From NCBI GenBank assembly GCA_036873135.1, contig JAPTYO010000012.1, positions 10,238,090-10,302,089 on the forward strand: a stretch of 64,000 nt of DNA. Reading direction: 5' to 3'. Below, one piece after another: positions 12,101 to 20,389 of this stretch. Each line of letters opens with the position of its first letter. The first letter of the stretch is position 1. The notes beneath the pieces were generated by a model, which saw nothing but the letters and a program-made list of their open reading frames with translations, was not told where the DNA came from and ran no database searches. A program made the position numbers and the translations under genes. The stretch is from Clarkia xantiana subsp. parviflora (lineage: Eukaryota; Streptophyta; Magnoliopsida; Myrtales; Onagraceae).

Positions 12101-12409
12101 TTGGGGTTGCTCTTCATAATAGTATCCCTCCGGGGGTGCCGTGTTGTGGGAAGGCACTCCCTGTTGTCCTCTTTCTCTCTGTGGTCTTCTTGCCCGGGGG
12201 GTGGAGGCTGTGGAGGACTCAGCCCCAGCTGGGCGTGAGGGTCCTCCCTCCTGGTTGTTCTGTTGCTGAGGAGGTTGTGGTATGTCTTGGGGCTCTGAGT
12301 GCATTGGCTGCTTCCCAGGGTTAGGCCGCCTCCCTAGAGGTATGGGTCCTCTTCTCCGCCCATTGCCTCCAGGTGGGTGTTGGGGCCTGGATACCCTACT
12401 GTTGGTCAT
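9128..12409 (-). CDS. Gag-protease polyprotein of the Tat-like element with a second C-terminal gag-like module
   Basis: A single open frame of 1093 aa starts at ATG 12409, 50 nt inside the primer-binding site. Residues 1-260 are Pro/Gln/Arg-rich. Residues about 300-440 are a retrotransposon gag domain (WEQLKAKFLQRYLG, IRAFIRNLG). A CCHC-like finger WCDNHEAYGHDTNEC lies near 566. An aspartic protease core ILVDGGSSADLL lies near 703, with the catalytic Asp in a DGG context. After the protease comes a second gag-like stretch near 910-980 (IDDIKQMPQESISSYFKRF, VRAFIRNMHPSS), then a second finger WCEYHGTWGHRTNNC near 1056. The two gag modules line up by eye but are diverged. No polymerase follows. 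The protein would form the particle and process it, relying on another element for reverse transcription. Confidence 0.85.
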   Translation of the reverse strand: MTNSRVSRPQHPPGGNGRRRGPIPLGRRPNPGKQPMHSEPQDIPQPPQQQNNQEGGPSRPAGAESSTASTPRARRPQRERGQQGVPSHNTAPPEGYYYEEQPQGYPHGMPAQREGNRAHTAYAGPAYTQGTYTEAQEEEQIPAEDYYSHPQAGQREEQRRYHQEPPPEGRQEFVPPRQQQSNRAYTPLGEERQARPPRRQDFYEAPQQAYQGYTYSPYQQRQGNPVSPVYNYNGYQRGYTPAAVMITPEEIEAMITRKLNESKKPSLHCLSDKTNHPFTRELEMNRVPDSLHTVQIAKYNGKGDPLEHIQQHEASLFGRTTDERYKALLFPNTLSGVASHWFFSLPSESIHSWEQLKAKFLQRYLGERKLLKGTGSIDDVKQEYDESLASYYTRFNQNIADIQGDITEGEIIRAFIRNLGRFGSTLAEKMAKKPASTLEELAGRVKTHIDLERHRASKKAKIQAAKEDTQRPNKGKPPQAPQQARQQEWRPPQHARQQEWRPPQQRNQMGEPLKAREINVIKFIPLNATPATVLREMRNQKLWSPPARWRAPMVGNHKDRWCDNHEAYGHDTNECFSLKLSINNIVQRGELKQFVDHGGNSMQLGPPQKDKGKEKVDYNPPPNKRGVINMIHGGAASGGPTANAREVYASKLSSVPRWRKRPREGEEVKIEFSEKDKSHIVFPHDDALVITLDIDNFDVKRILVDGGSSADLLSLRVLEEIGKTKADINPVNFPLVGFSGATSYPLGMITLPVTMGQGWTQLKVNVNFLVVESLGAYNGILGRTTINPYEIVPSTVHQKLKYITENGVGEVLGDQRTARQCYVNSMRHGSHRTDTVAMVMAGANQEGRKRGGRQKQGRRRNGVTLRLSRQFFQTVPTRRHRGKAVKVTSIPWQPDTTIGNRTRDSILRGFRYIDDIKQMPQESISSYFKRFFDYGANMGITRGEAVRAFIRNMHPSSFEAYGGLYEMVMTSTMRELKTRLDRAFEQEGEQLDEVPEKGREADTLGGGVKFTFTPLTLSIEEIFHKRLKQELPACREEGKAFLGKDAQGWCEYHGTWGHRTNNCIVLKVEVEEMIYNGSFKEYVATDTVTTPYP

Positions 12410-12440
12410 AGCTCGTGTGATAGCCAGGCTTTCTGCTCGA

Positions 12441-12458
12441 AGCCTACAGACGGCGCCA
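12441..12458 (-). other. Primer-binding site of the Tat-like element
   Basis: On the minus strand, TGGCGCCGTCTGTAGG begins two bases inside the right LTR. The TGG start (pairing with a tRNA CCA end) and the position are canonical. I do not assign the tRNA. Confidence 0.7.
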
Positions 12459-12460
12459 AG

Positions 12461-13400
12461 TGTTAAGTTATGAGATCTCGGTCAACGGGGTGTCGGCTTT
12501 GATCTCACTCCTTATGGGGTGTGTGTATGATTCGATCTTCTCGGGTCGCCTTGCCTTTGTCTCTGTCCTTCTTCCTTTCCTTCTTCCCTTGGTTTCTTCT
12601 CTTCTTCTCTCCCTTTGCCCTGCAAAAGGGGCAGTACCAGACACGGAGGAGGGGGGGTGGTGCCTGGTGAACCCTCTCCGATGCCTAAGTCAGAACTATA
12701 TTTCTAGAGAGATAAAGCTAGAGAGATGTCAGAGCTAAAATGTCCAAATTAGCCAAGATGTTTAAATGAGTTGTGAAGGTGGGGTATTTATAGGCAACGG
12801 TGTCATTAAGGTGGCTTAATGACATCGTTAACCTCTAAACACACTTAATTAACCTTTAAGTATATAATTAAGACCTTAGGATTCGGAGGAGGTAGGCGGA
12901 GTGGACCGAGCATGGGCGTCTGAGGATGGTGTCGGGACCCTTGGGGGGGAGGAATCCGACCCCCAAGGGTAGGGGTTGGGTGAGGGCACCCAACCCCTCC
13001 TAGGGAGGGTGGGGTTGGCCAACCCCATCCCTCCTAGGAGGGATCGGGTCAGCCAACCCGATCTCTCCTAGGAGAGATCGGGTCGGCTGACCCGATCACT
13101 CCTAGGAGAGATCGGGTTGGTCCACCCGATCTCCCCTAGGGGAGATCGGGTCGGCTGACCCGATCTCCCCTAGGGGAGGTCGGGTCGGCTGACCCGATCT
13201 CCCCTAGGGGAGGTCGGGTGTGGCCACCCAACCTCACCTAGGTGAGTCCTTTGTTGTCGGACGGGCGCTTCGGCCCCGTCCGAGCCGTTGGTGTTCTCGC
13301 GAAGTGTCCGGGTTAAAGTTTCGATTTGCAATCATAAATGGGACGATAAAAATACAACGGTTCGGAAGTCAACGGGTTCAAATTGGGCGTATATCCATCA
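12461..13400 (-). repeat. LTR of the Tat-like element (right copy, 940 bp; 5' LTR)
   Basis: It matches the left LTR except for one extra palindrome unit of about 34 bp near 13170-13205 and an isolated substitution (CGATCACTCC against CGATCTCTCC near 13095). Such high similarity points to a recent insertion. Confidence 0.9.
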
Positions 13401-13405
13401 CGTTC

Positions 13406-14627
13406 AATCAAAGTGTTGCCCAGCAAGTTACGTTGTGTTGTCCAGTTAATTGGCAAACCCAGATAGAGATCAGAATCTCTCATTTTTGAAACCCCTATTG
13501 ATTGAAGGACAGATGTATGGACTTGAGGGGGGTGTTGATACTAAAAAAGATGCTTGATTTGGAGAAATTAACCTGCTGGCCTGACTGTTGCTGATAAAGT
13601 TGTAGCAGAGATTGAAGAGAGTCGATGTTGGATTGCTTTGCTTCCAAGAAAATGAAGCTATCATCAGCAAATAACAGATGGTTAATTTTAGGGCAAGGAG
13701 GGCCTGGTTTGATTCCATAGATGAAGCCTGAGTCTTGCAGCAGTGTCAAATTCCTAGAGAGAACCTCAACACAGAGTATGAAAAGAAAGGGTGAAAGAGG
13801 ATCACCCTGTCGTAAACCCCTAGAGGGCAGAATTGTTGGAGAAGGAACACCATTGATAAGAATAGACAGTGTGGAATAAGTCACACATTCCAAAATCCAG
13901 CTGACAAATAGAGGAGGGAAGTTGAGCTTTATAAGAGTTGCTCTCAAGAAGGGCCATTCGATACGATCAAAAGCTTTGCTCATGTCTAGCTTGAGTGCTA
14001 AAAGGCATAATTTCCCTCTCCTTCTTTTTCTGATCACATGGAGAATCTCTTGTGCAAGAAGTGTGTTATCCGAGATTAGTCTTCCTTGCACAAAAGCGCT
14101 CTGAAAGGGGGATATGATATCTAGCAGAACAGCTTTAAGTCTGTTTGATAGGATTTTTGAAATGATCTTGTATGAAGAAGAGCACAGACTGATTGGGCGC
14201 CAATTCTGCAAAGATTGTGGCTGTGGAATCTTAGGTATCAGTGCAACGAAAGCTTTATTGATATCCCTCAAGAGATGTCCTGAGTTGAAGAAAGAATGTA
14301 CTGCAGACAGGGTATCAGCTGACAGGACCTCCCACTTCCTTGGTAGAAACCAGGCGGGAAACCATCAGGACCTGGGGATTTGTCTGGACTAAGCTGTCCA
14401 ACAGCAGTGAGAATTTCTTGATCTGAAACTGGGAAGGCTAGGTGATCTAGAGACCTAGAAGATGGTTGCAGAGAATCCAAAAGGGTATAGCTTGCAGGTT
14501 GAGGCTGGGCTGTGAAAAGAGAAGAGAAATAGCCTACAATATGGTTCGAGATGTCTTGGGGATTGGTGAGCCATTCCCCAGTCTCATTAAGTGTCCAGTT
14601 AAGCTTGTTTTCCTGTCTACGAGCCAT
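13406..14627 (-). pseudogene. LINE ORF2, reverse transcriptase domain
   Basis: Minus-strand frames 14268-14627 and 13495-14271 join into an L1-type RT. The N-terminal block carries SPDKSPGPDGFPPGFYQ, then NWRPISLC, LDMSKAFDRIEW, GLRQGDPLSPFLF and the catalytic LLFADDSF near 13660. The frame changes around 14270, just after the PDGFP block, so at least one indel breaks it. The frame then stops near 13495, and the gypsy TSD at 13401-13405 interrupts the domain; the remaining part resumes at 2619 and below. The catalytic aspartates themselves are intact. Confidence 0.88.
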
Positions 14628-14711
14628 AGTTTTTGCATGGAAGAATTTCGTGTTTCTATCACCTAGGATCTGCCACTGTTCCCTTGATTTTTGTTTCCAC
14701 AGAATCTCTTC

Positions 14712-16270
14712 CTAAAGATAAAGATGTTGAAGTTGAGTCTCAAGTTCAGATTCAGTCAAGGAGGGATGTGGATGCTTATTAGCTTGAAAATTATGAAGGG
14801 ATTGGAGTGTTTGGTGAATTTTGGTCTGAACTTGTCCAAAAGTGGACTTGTTCCAAACCTTGAGTTCCTTACCCAAACGATTAAGCTTGTGCTGCAGGAT
14901 TTCCTGAGGAGAACCATTATGAGATTTGCACCAGGAAGAAGAGAGGAAGTGATGGAAATCAGGGTGTTCCATCCACATAAATTCAAACCTAAAAGGCCTG
15001 CTTTGAGTAGGAATTGTGCTAGTAGGTGGATTGGTGTTCAATATAAGAGGAGAGTGAACCGAACCAAACCTAGCTAGGTTGTAGAGAACTGCATTGGGAA
15101 AAAGTTGTAACCATTCTGAGGTTAACATCACTCTATCAATTCGTTCTAGTATCAGATCAGGAAATTGTCTCCTATTAGACCAAGTAAAGGTTGGACCTTG
15201 AGCATCCAAGTCTAATAAACCTAGAGAGTCTGTCCAAGAGTGGACCTGAATTAATCTAGGGATTAAGTACCTTTTCATACCACTTCTTTGCACAGAATCC
15301 ACTTTTGGTACCACTTCTATTTTTTTGTATACTTTTGGTACCAATTCTTTCAACTTTGTATCTTTTTGGTACCACCGTTAACTTTCCGTCCAAATTGGCC
15401 GTTAAGTGTCATGTGCCATGCACGTGACCGCCCTAAACTTTTGAATTTGTTTCAATTTAGTCCATCTAATGCATCCCTAACTTTTAATTTGTTCAATTTA
15501 GCCCTAAAATTTTTAGGGCTAAATTGAACAAATTAAAAGTTAGGGATGCATTAGATGGACTAAATTGAAACAAATTCAAAAGTTTAGGGCGGTCACGTGC
15601 ATGGCACATGACACTTAACGGCCAATTTGGACGGAAAGTTAACGGTGGTACCAAAAAGATACAAAGTTGGAAGAATTGGTACCAAAAGTATACAAAAAAA
15701 TAGAAGTGGTACCAAAAGTGGATTCTGTGCAAAGAAGTGGTATGAAAAGGTACTTAATCCCATTAATCTATCTGCAGAAACAAGGTTTCCACCCTGTTTT
15801 TCGTGTTGACTCCAAACATCGTTAAAGTCTCCCATGAGAGCCCAGGGGGATGAAGATGGAACACATAAGTTATGTAGCGCCTGCCAGAAAGCGTGTCTGC
15901 GAAGAAACTTGCTAGGAGCATATACAAAGGTTGCATACCAGGACTGAGAAGTATGAGTTTCAGAAATCCTAACATGAATGAAGTTTCGATGAACAAGCAA
16001 ACTCTGAATTCTAAAAACATGTCTCCAAGCTAGGATTAATCCTCCCCTAAAATCCTCAGGCCGCTGAACCAATGTGTTTGTGAAACCTAGATTTACTAGA
16101 ATCTGCTGAATCCTGTCAATATTGCTCTTTATTTCAGAAAGAAAAAGTATTTGTGGCATCCAGTGAGCTACCAGACGTCCCAGGTGTTGAATTGTCAAGG
16201 CACGGCCCGTACCTTGACAATTCCAGGCCATCAGTATCATAATGATGGCAGAGGGTGCAACAAACACCAC
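14712..16270 (-). pseudogene. LINE ORF2, endonuclease domain, split by a foldback element
   Basis: ORF2 opens near 16270 with ILMAWNCQGTGRAL, the typical start of an L1 apurinic-like endonuclease, and overlaps the end of ORF1 by about 34 nt. It includes MGDFNDVW. The 503-bp foldback element (15259-15761) cuts the domain, which resumes with PRLIQVHSW, TFTWSNRR and ERIDRVML. The usual catalytic SDHxP motif reads SVHSPL here (about 15050), an Asp to Val change that should kill cleavage. A TAG stop near 14713 then separates this segment from the RT segment in the same frame. Confidence 0.85.
15259..15761. mobile_element. Foldback (long-TIR) element with 9-bp TSD, Mutator-like
   Basis: Two arms of about 250 bp are near-perfect inverted copies with almost no spacer, centred near 15510. 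The ends are GGGATTAAGTACC and its complement. ATTAATCTA flanks both sides exactly (15250-15258 and 15762-15770), and a 9-bp duplication is the hallmark of the Mutator superfamily. Each arm carries three GGTACC motifs spaced through it. No transposase is encoded, so the element is non-autonomous. Related arms occur at 32398-33728 and 51245-51920. Confidence 0.85.
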
Positions 16271-16850
16271 TCTGCTGAAACACCCTCATTTGCAGAAACA
16301 ACATAATACCGTAGGTAAAATGCAGAATGCCCATTATGGAAAATAACAGATACCTCACTGTAGTTGCAATGTTGATGAAACATCCTTGTATCCATGCTGT
16401 CACTGTTACTGTCAGATGATTCCAAGTTGAAAGCCCTCCTGGGACGAAGTCTCCTTGGAGAGGGAACCTCAGAATCTTCCTCCTCATCCCTCCTTCGAAC
16501 ACCTAGGATGGTAAGAGGTCCTGGTGTCCTGCTTGCCCTCCGTGTCCACCTTCTTCTTGTCGAGTGACTGGGCCCTGGTGCATGCATTGGTTCTTTTCCT
16601 AGACGGTGGCGCACTGGTTCCGATTCCTGGTGCTCTGTGACTGGAATAGCTGCTTGCTGGACCATCTGAACCAGAGGAGTGATCGTTAATGGTGTGAGGC
16701 GTGTCTGATCAGGATGGGTTGGGTTGGTGAAAGTTGGCATTAGAGAGGAGACATTGCCCGTCTGATCCTGTAGGTGAAAGTGTTCCATCAAAACCAATTG
16801 CTCAGCAAGGGTGGAGTCATCCATGAAGGTATCAACACCCTCATTGCTCG

Positions 16851-16869
16851 CCCCCCCCCCCCCCCCCCC
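16851..16869. repeat. Poly-C tract, 19 bases
   Basis: An uninterrupted C(19) inside LINE ORF1, giving polyglycine on the coding strand. Its length is likely to vary through slippage or sequencing error, which would change the ORF1 frame. Confidence 0.9.
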
Positions 16870-17469
16870 ATGGGAAGGCTCAGGTTGAGGGTTTGGAACT
16901 GTGAAAACTTCCCTATCAATTGCACTAGAAGGGACCTGAGGAATGCTTGGCGGACAAGTAACAGTACTAACTGCCTCATGGTCGCTGGGAATTGGCTGAA
17001 ATGTTGAGGGTAAAGGATGTGTGGTCAAGTGTCTGTCATGGTGGGAAGCTAGAGCTTGGGGCGGGTACATGAAGCCAGGAGGGGGTACCAAGTGAGAGAT
17101 GTAGGGAGGGGGGAGTAAATGTTGGGTGTGGGTTGAAGGTGGAATGAAAACTTGTGGGACAAGAGATGGTAACCAAGGCAAGAACCAGGGATTGTAGAAG
17201 GCTACATGAATGGGTAGGTTATAAGGTTGTGGTAGACCAAAGGGTGCTGGGAAGGAGGAAATGGGTGTTGTAACTTGGACAGATGGTTGCTGAGTGAATT
17301 GTGGATGAGCATGGAGATAAGGTGGGTAAAGGAAGGCATGTTGAAGTGGGTGAGCTGAGGACTGGCCGGACAGAACCGGGGGAGGAGTCAATGGATATGG
17401 CAGCACTGTAGTTGGTGAAGGATTCTCGCTAGAAGCTGTGTTGGACTCAGAGGACACCGATTGGTCATG

Positions 17470-17899
17470 TACGCCCGCGGGGCATCCGGCACTCCACGTC
17501 CGGATCCGCCCTCATCTCTCCCAAGATCAGTTCTCGAAGCCCAACTCGCACTGCGCATACGGACGAAACGGGTCGTGGTTAGGGGTCTTTGCTCCGGAGA
17601 GCAGCTTAACTGGTTTTCGGCCTGCCCTGGCCATCATCAGGAGAGCGGCATTAGCTCCCGAACCAGCAGGATCCCGAAGGATATGCAACGTCTTACCGAT
17701 AACAACCAGGACATTGGAAACCAGCCATTGGCTTGTAAGCGACACCCCATGTATGGGGGGGAGAGATCCACATCCATCACGTTCTGTCCTGGCTTCCAAC
17801 TACTACTCCCCCCTAAAGAGCTTTATTTACAAAAGCTACTCTAGAAGTAGTAGACGTTGGGTGTGCACCAACTAGCACCAGTTTTCCAGGCACGTGACA
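17470..17899 (-). repeat. Left LTR of the TRIM (truncated)
   Basis: It matches 18611-19039 with scattered substitutions and one short indel (near 17688 against 18815), but lacks the first 37 bp seen at 18574-18610. It ends CGTGACA. Confidence 0.8.
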
Positions 17900-17914
17900 T
17901 TCTCCCCCACCCAA
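17900..17914 (-). other. TRIM polypurine tract
   Basis: On the minus strand this is GGTGGGGGAGAA directly before the left LTR. Confidence 0.6.
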
Positions 17915-18559
17915 CCAACGCAACGCCCTCGTTGCGTTCGTCCGCTGTCTTCCAAGGAATCTTCGATTCTTCCACAGCAGGACACACTTCACCACGCCAT
18001 CAACATCTTCTGCTTTCTTGAGTATGGTCAGAGTTGCTTTTTGCGCATTGACTCCTCGTTTGAGAAATCAACTTCAATCGTTGGTCACAGTCACGAATCC
18101 ACGTGAGCTACCACTACGATCCGGTGAAAAGGTCTCCCTCCTCAATCCAGAGAAAGGGCAATCCAGCCTAAGAGACTTCCCACCTCATGGGCACGCTACT
18201 TGGCAACTTGCCTCCGCCCTTCCAGCAGTCGATATCATCACTCCCTCTTTTGGGTATAGACAAGTTGAGTCTACAACTTGCATCCGCCCTTCCAGCAGTG
18301 ATCCGCACAGCAACGCAACTCATTCCTCCTTATCGAACACTCCTCCTTCAAGTTCCGTAACAAGCCTATATATGTGCGACTGTCCCATATCAGCGCACAA
18401 CACTGAACTCCGGAGTGAAGGCCCACCTTGTTCTTTAAGGCTTCAGAGCCGCGCCACTCAATGGCATTCCGTGGTAAAGCAACAACCACTAACGTTCAGA
18501 ATCCGCAGCAGGAATTTTCCCTTCTATCTTGAAGCTCCCATGGAACGATCGAGAACTTT

Positions 18560-18571
18560 GCTCTGATACCA
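18560..18571 (-). other. TRIM primer-binding site (tRNA-iMet)
   Basis: TGGTATCAGAGC on the minus strand, two bases from the LTR, complementary to the 3' end of plant initiator methionine tRNA. Confidence 0.8.
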
Positions 18572-18573
18572 AT

Positions 18574-19039
18574 TGTCACGGGCTTGGAGCTTTCCACGCT
18601 CCCAGCGAAATACGCCCGCGTGGCATCCGGCACTCCCACGTCCGGATCCGCCCTCTTCACTCCCAAGATCAGTTCTCGAATCCCAACTCGCACTGCGCAT
18701 ACGGACGGAACGGGTCGTGGTTAGGGGTCTTTGCTCCAGAGAGCAGCTTAACTGGTTTTCGGCCTGCCCTGGCCATCATCAGGAGAGCGGCATTAACTCC
18801 CGAACCAGCAGGATCCCATATATGCAACGTCTTACCGATAACAACCAGGTCATTGGAAACCAGCCATTGGCTTGTAAGCGACACCCCATGTATGGGGGGG
18901 GAGAGATCCACATCCATCACGTCCTGTCCTGGCTTCCAACTACTACTCCCCCCTAAAGAGCTTTATTTACAAAAGCTACTCTAGAAGTAGTAGACGTTGG
19001 GTGTGCTCCAACTAGCACCACTTTTCCAGGCACGTGACA
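18574..19039 (-). repeat. Right LTR of the TRIM (466 bp, complete)
   Basis: It runs from TGTCACGGGC to CACGTGACA, so its ends are inverted copies. It adjoins the initiator-Met primer site at 18560-18571. Confidence 0.82.
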
Positions 19040-20377
19040 CATGGCTGTTGGTGAGGGCGCTTGAGTGACAGTGACTGGGAACGTGTGAGATGTACCAACA
19101 GCAGAAGACGGTGGCTCCACTTGACGTTGACGCGACACAGAGATGATGATCCGCGGGGCAAGCTCAGAAGGGTGTGCCTGCCCATTAGGGCGTGCATGGC
19201 CAGAAGAGGTGGGGTTTTGATTTCTCTGGGACATGAAGTGAGCCCCACCCTGTGTAGGAGTATTTCTAGCTGAATCTCGGTTAAAAGGTATCCAGTTTGT
19301 CAGAAGGCCAGAGCCTCTATTCCCCCACGTGTACAGATCATGTGTGTCATCAGAAATCGGCCCCACCCCAGCTTGATCAGATAAACACAGGAACATAGTG
19401 TTTAGATCCCGGATCACTATTTCCTCAGCCACTCTACAATGACCCAATGTGTGGCCGAAGCGTCCACAGCGGCGGCAAGGAATGCCTAGTTTGTAGGAAA
19501 TGAGTACCTCCGTCTGAGCATTGCCTGTTGAGACCCCAATAGAAGGAAGGACTGGGTTAAGATAATTCAGGTAAACCAGAACCCTAGGGTCTGTAGTAAG
19601 CCAAGGGTGTGTTGGGTGCATTTCCGTTTGAATCACCTCCCCGGTTGCCGAAGCTAAAAACTCCACATATTCCTTCTCCAGAAGCATCTGTGGCACCTCC
19701 CTTAGCTCGATCCAAGTGGGAACCTTTGTAAAGTCGACCTCTGGAAAAGGGTTTTCCAGAGTCGGTCTTGCAAAGGCAAGAAGGTTGCCCTCAATGACAT
19801 AAGGTCCGTTCTGAAAGACCTCACTCGCTTCCTCCGGTGTGTGGAAGATGAAAGCCCAGGAATGATCTTCTCTGCTGATTATCTCCGACACATGAGCTAT
19901 TCTCCATTGATTGCTGACAAATGCAGTAACTGCAGCAACACTGATTCTTCTAGGATTAAGAAAACGTCCAAGGAGGACCAGATTAAGATTCTCCACGAAA
20001 TAACTGAAGGACGAGGTAGGTGGGTGTGACTTAATTTGTAGACAGACAAAAACTCTTTTTAGTCGAAGTGGTTTATGTCGTTGTCGCGGAATGAGGAAAG
20101 GCGGTGAAGAAGAAGAAGATGTGAAAGTAGGCATATGGATAGTAGGTAATGATTGCTAGGGAAAGTAGCTTTTGTGTGTTAGCAGTATTGCATGTAATCT
20201 GATTGGCGCGTTGTCCCTCTGGAAGCTGCAGAAACAAGAAAGGTGAGATGTGTGCTGAAAGGAAGCTGTCCAATTGGCAGGTGAGGATCAATGAAGAAGA
20301 TGAAGAGCATAGAACCCTAGTTCATGCGGAACGGAGAGAGAACTGAAAAAATAAAAATCTTTAAAAAAAAAACCATT

Positions 20378-20389
20378 TAATGTCTATTT
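20378..20389. repeat. Target-site duplication of the LINE, 5' side
   Basis: An exact copy of the 12-mer at 1272-1283. It marks the 5' end of the minus-strand LINE. Confidence 0.75.

Larger units (their letters stand above)
2625..13400 (-). mobile_element. Ty3/gypsy Tat-lineage-like LTR retrotransposon lacking pol
   Basis: Two long direct repeats (2625-3530 and 12461-13400) start TGTTAAG, end CCATCA and are flanked by the 5-bp duplication CGTTC (2620-2624 and 13401-13405). The element lies on the minus strand, shown by the primer-binding site beside the right LTR and the G-rich polypurine tract beside the left LTR. Its internal region carries a 1093-aa gag-protease-gag ORF (9128-12409), hairpin minisatellites (8040-8870) and a spliced gene on the opposite strand (5168-7610). 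No RT, RNase H or integrase motif is present on either strand, so it must borrow these enzymes. It inserted into the RT domain of the LINE. The layout matches the Tat branch, where an extra antisense ORF between pol and the 3' LTR is known. Confidence 0.88.
17470..19039 (-). mobile_element. TRIM (terminal-repeat retrotransposon in miniature)
   Basis: Direct repeats at 17470-17899 and 18574-19039 flank an internal region of about 670 bp that has no retroviral-type gene. On the minus strand TGGTATCAGAGC, the standard initiator-Met tRNA primer site, lies next to the right repeat (18560-18571), and a G-rich tract lies next to the left repeat. The LTR ends are TGTCACG and CGTGACA. The first 37 bp of the left LTR are missing. 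CATG is shared at both outer junctions and may be what remains of the target duplication. It inserted in LINE ORF1. Proteins must come from another element. Confidence 0.82.
16237..20134 (-). pseudogene. LINE ORF1 (DUF4283-like and CCHC knuckle), split by the TRIM
   Basis: Plant L1 ORF1 proteins bind the element RNA. The 5' part (20134 down to about 19040) shows the DUF4283-type fold region (WRIAHVSEI, WAFIFHTPEEASEVFQNGP, PTWIELREVP) followed near residue 218 by the knuckle CRRCGRFGHTLGHC, a CX2CX4HX4C pattern. The TRIM at 17470-19039 interrupts the frame. The 3' part (17457-16237) is a Pro/His/Gln-rich tail with a glycine run encoded by a 19-base poly-C tract at 16851-16869. Apart from the TRIM the two halves are open, so the ORF was probably intact when it was hit. 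Confidence 0.8.
1284..20377 (-). mobile_element. L1-type LINE (non-LTR retrotransposon), split by three nested insertions
   Basis: Read on the minus strand, the element runs 5'UTR, ORF1 (DUF4283-like plus CCHC knuckle), ORF2 (endonuclease, reverse transcriptase, zf-RVT, RNase H piece), then a poly(A) tail seen as T(10) at 1281-1290. The 12-mer TAATGTCTATTT occurs at 1272-1283 and again at 20378-20389, which fits a target-site duplication and fixes both ends. Removing the gypsy element, the foldback element and the TRIM leaves about 6.2 kb, a normal full-length size for a plant L1. A junction near 1640-1690 joins the zf-RVT finger directly to the second half of RNase H, so an internal deletion is inferred. 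Several stops and frameshifts make the copy inactive. Confidence 0.85.

Noticed and set aside
9113..12473. Many plus-strand ORFs of 60-160 codons opposite the gag-protease ORF
   Set aside because: They are shadows of a long, GC-moderate minus-strand ORF. None shows a family motif, start context or splice logic.
18018..18566. A 182-codon plus-strand ORF inside the TRIM
   Set aside because: It overlaps the TRIM primer site and LTR edge, has no recognisable motif, and lies opposite to the element's orientation.
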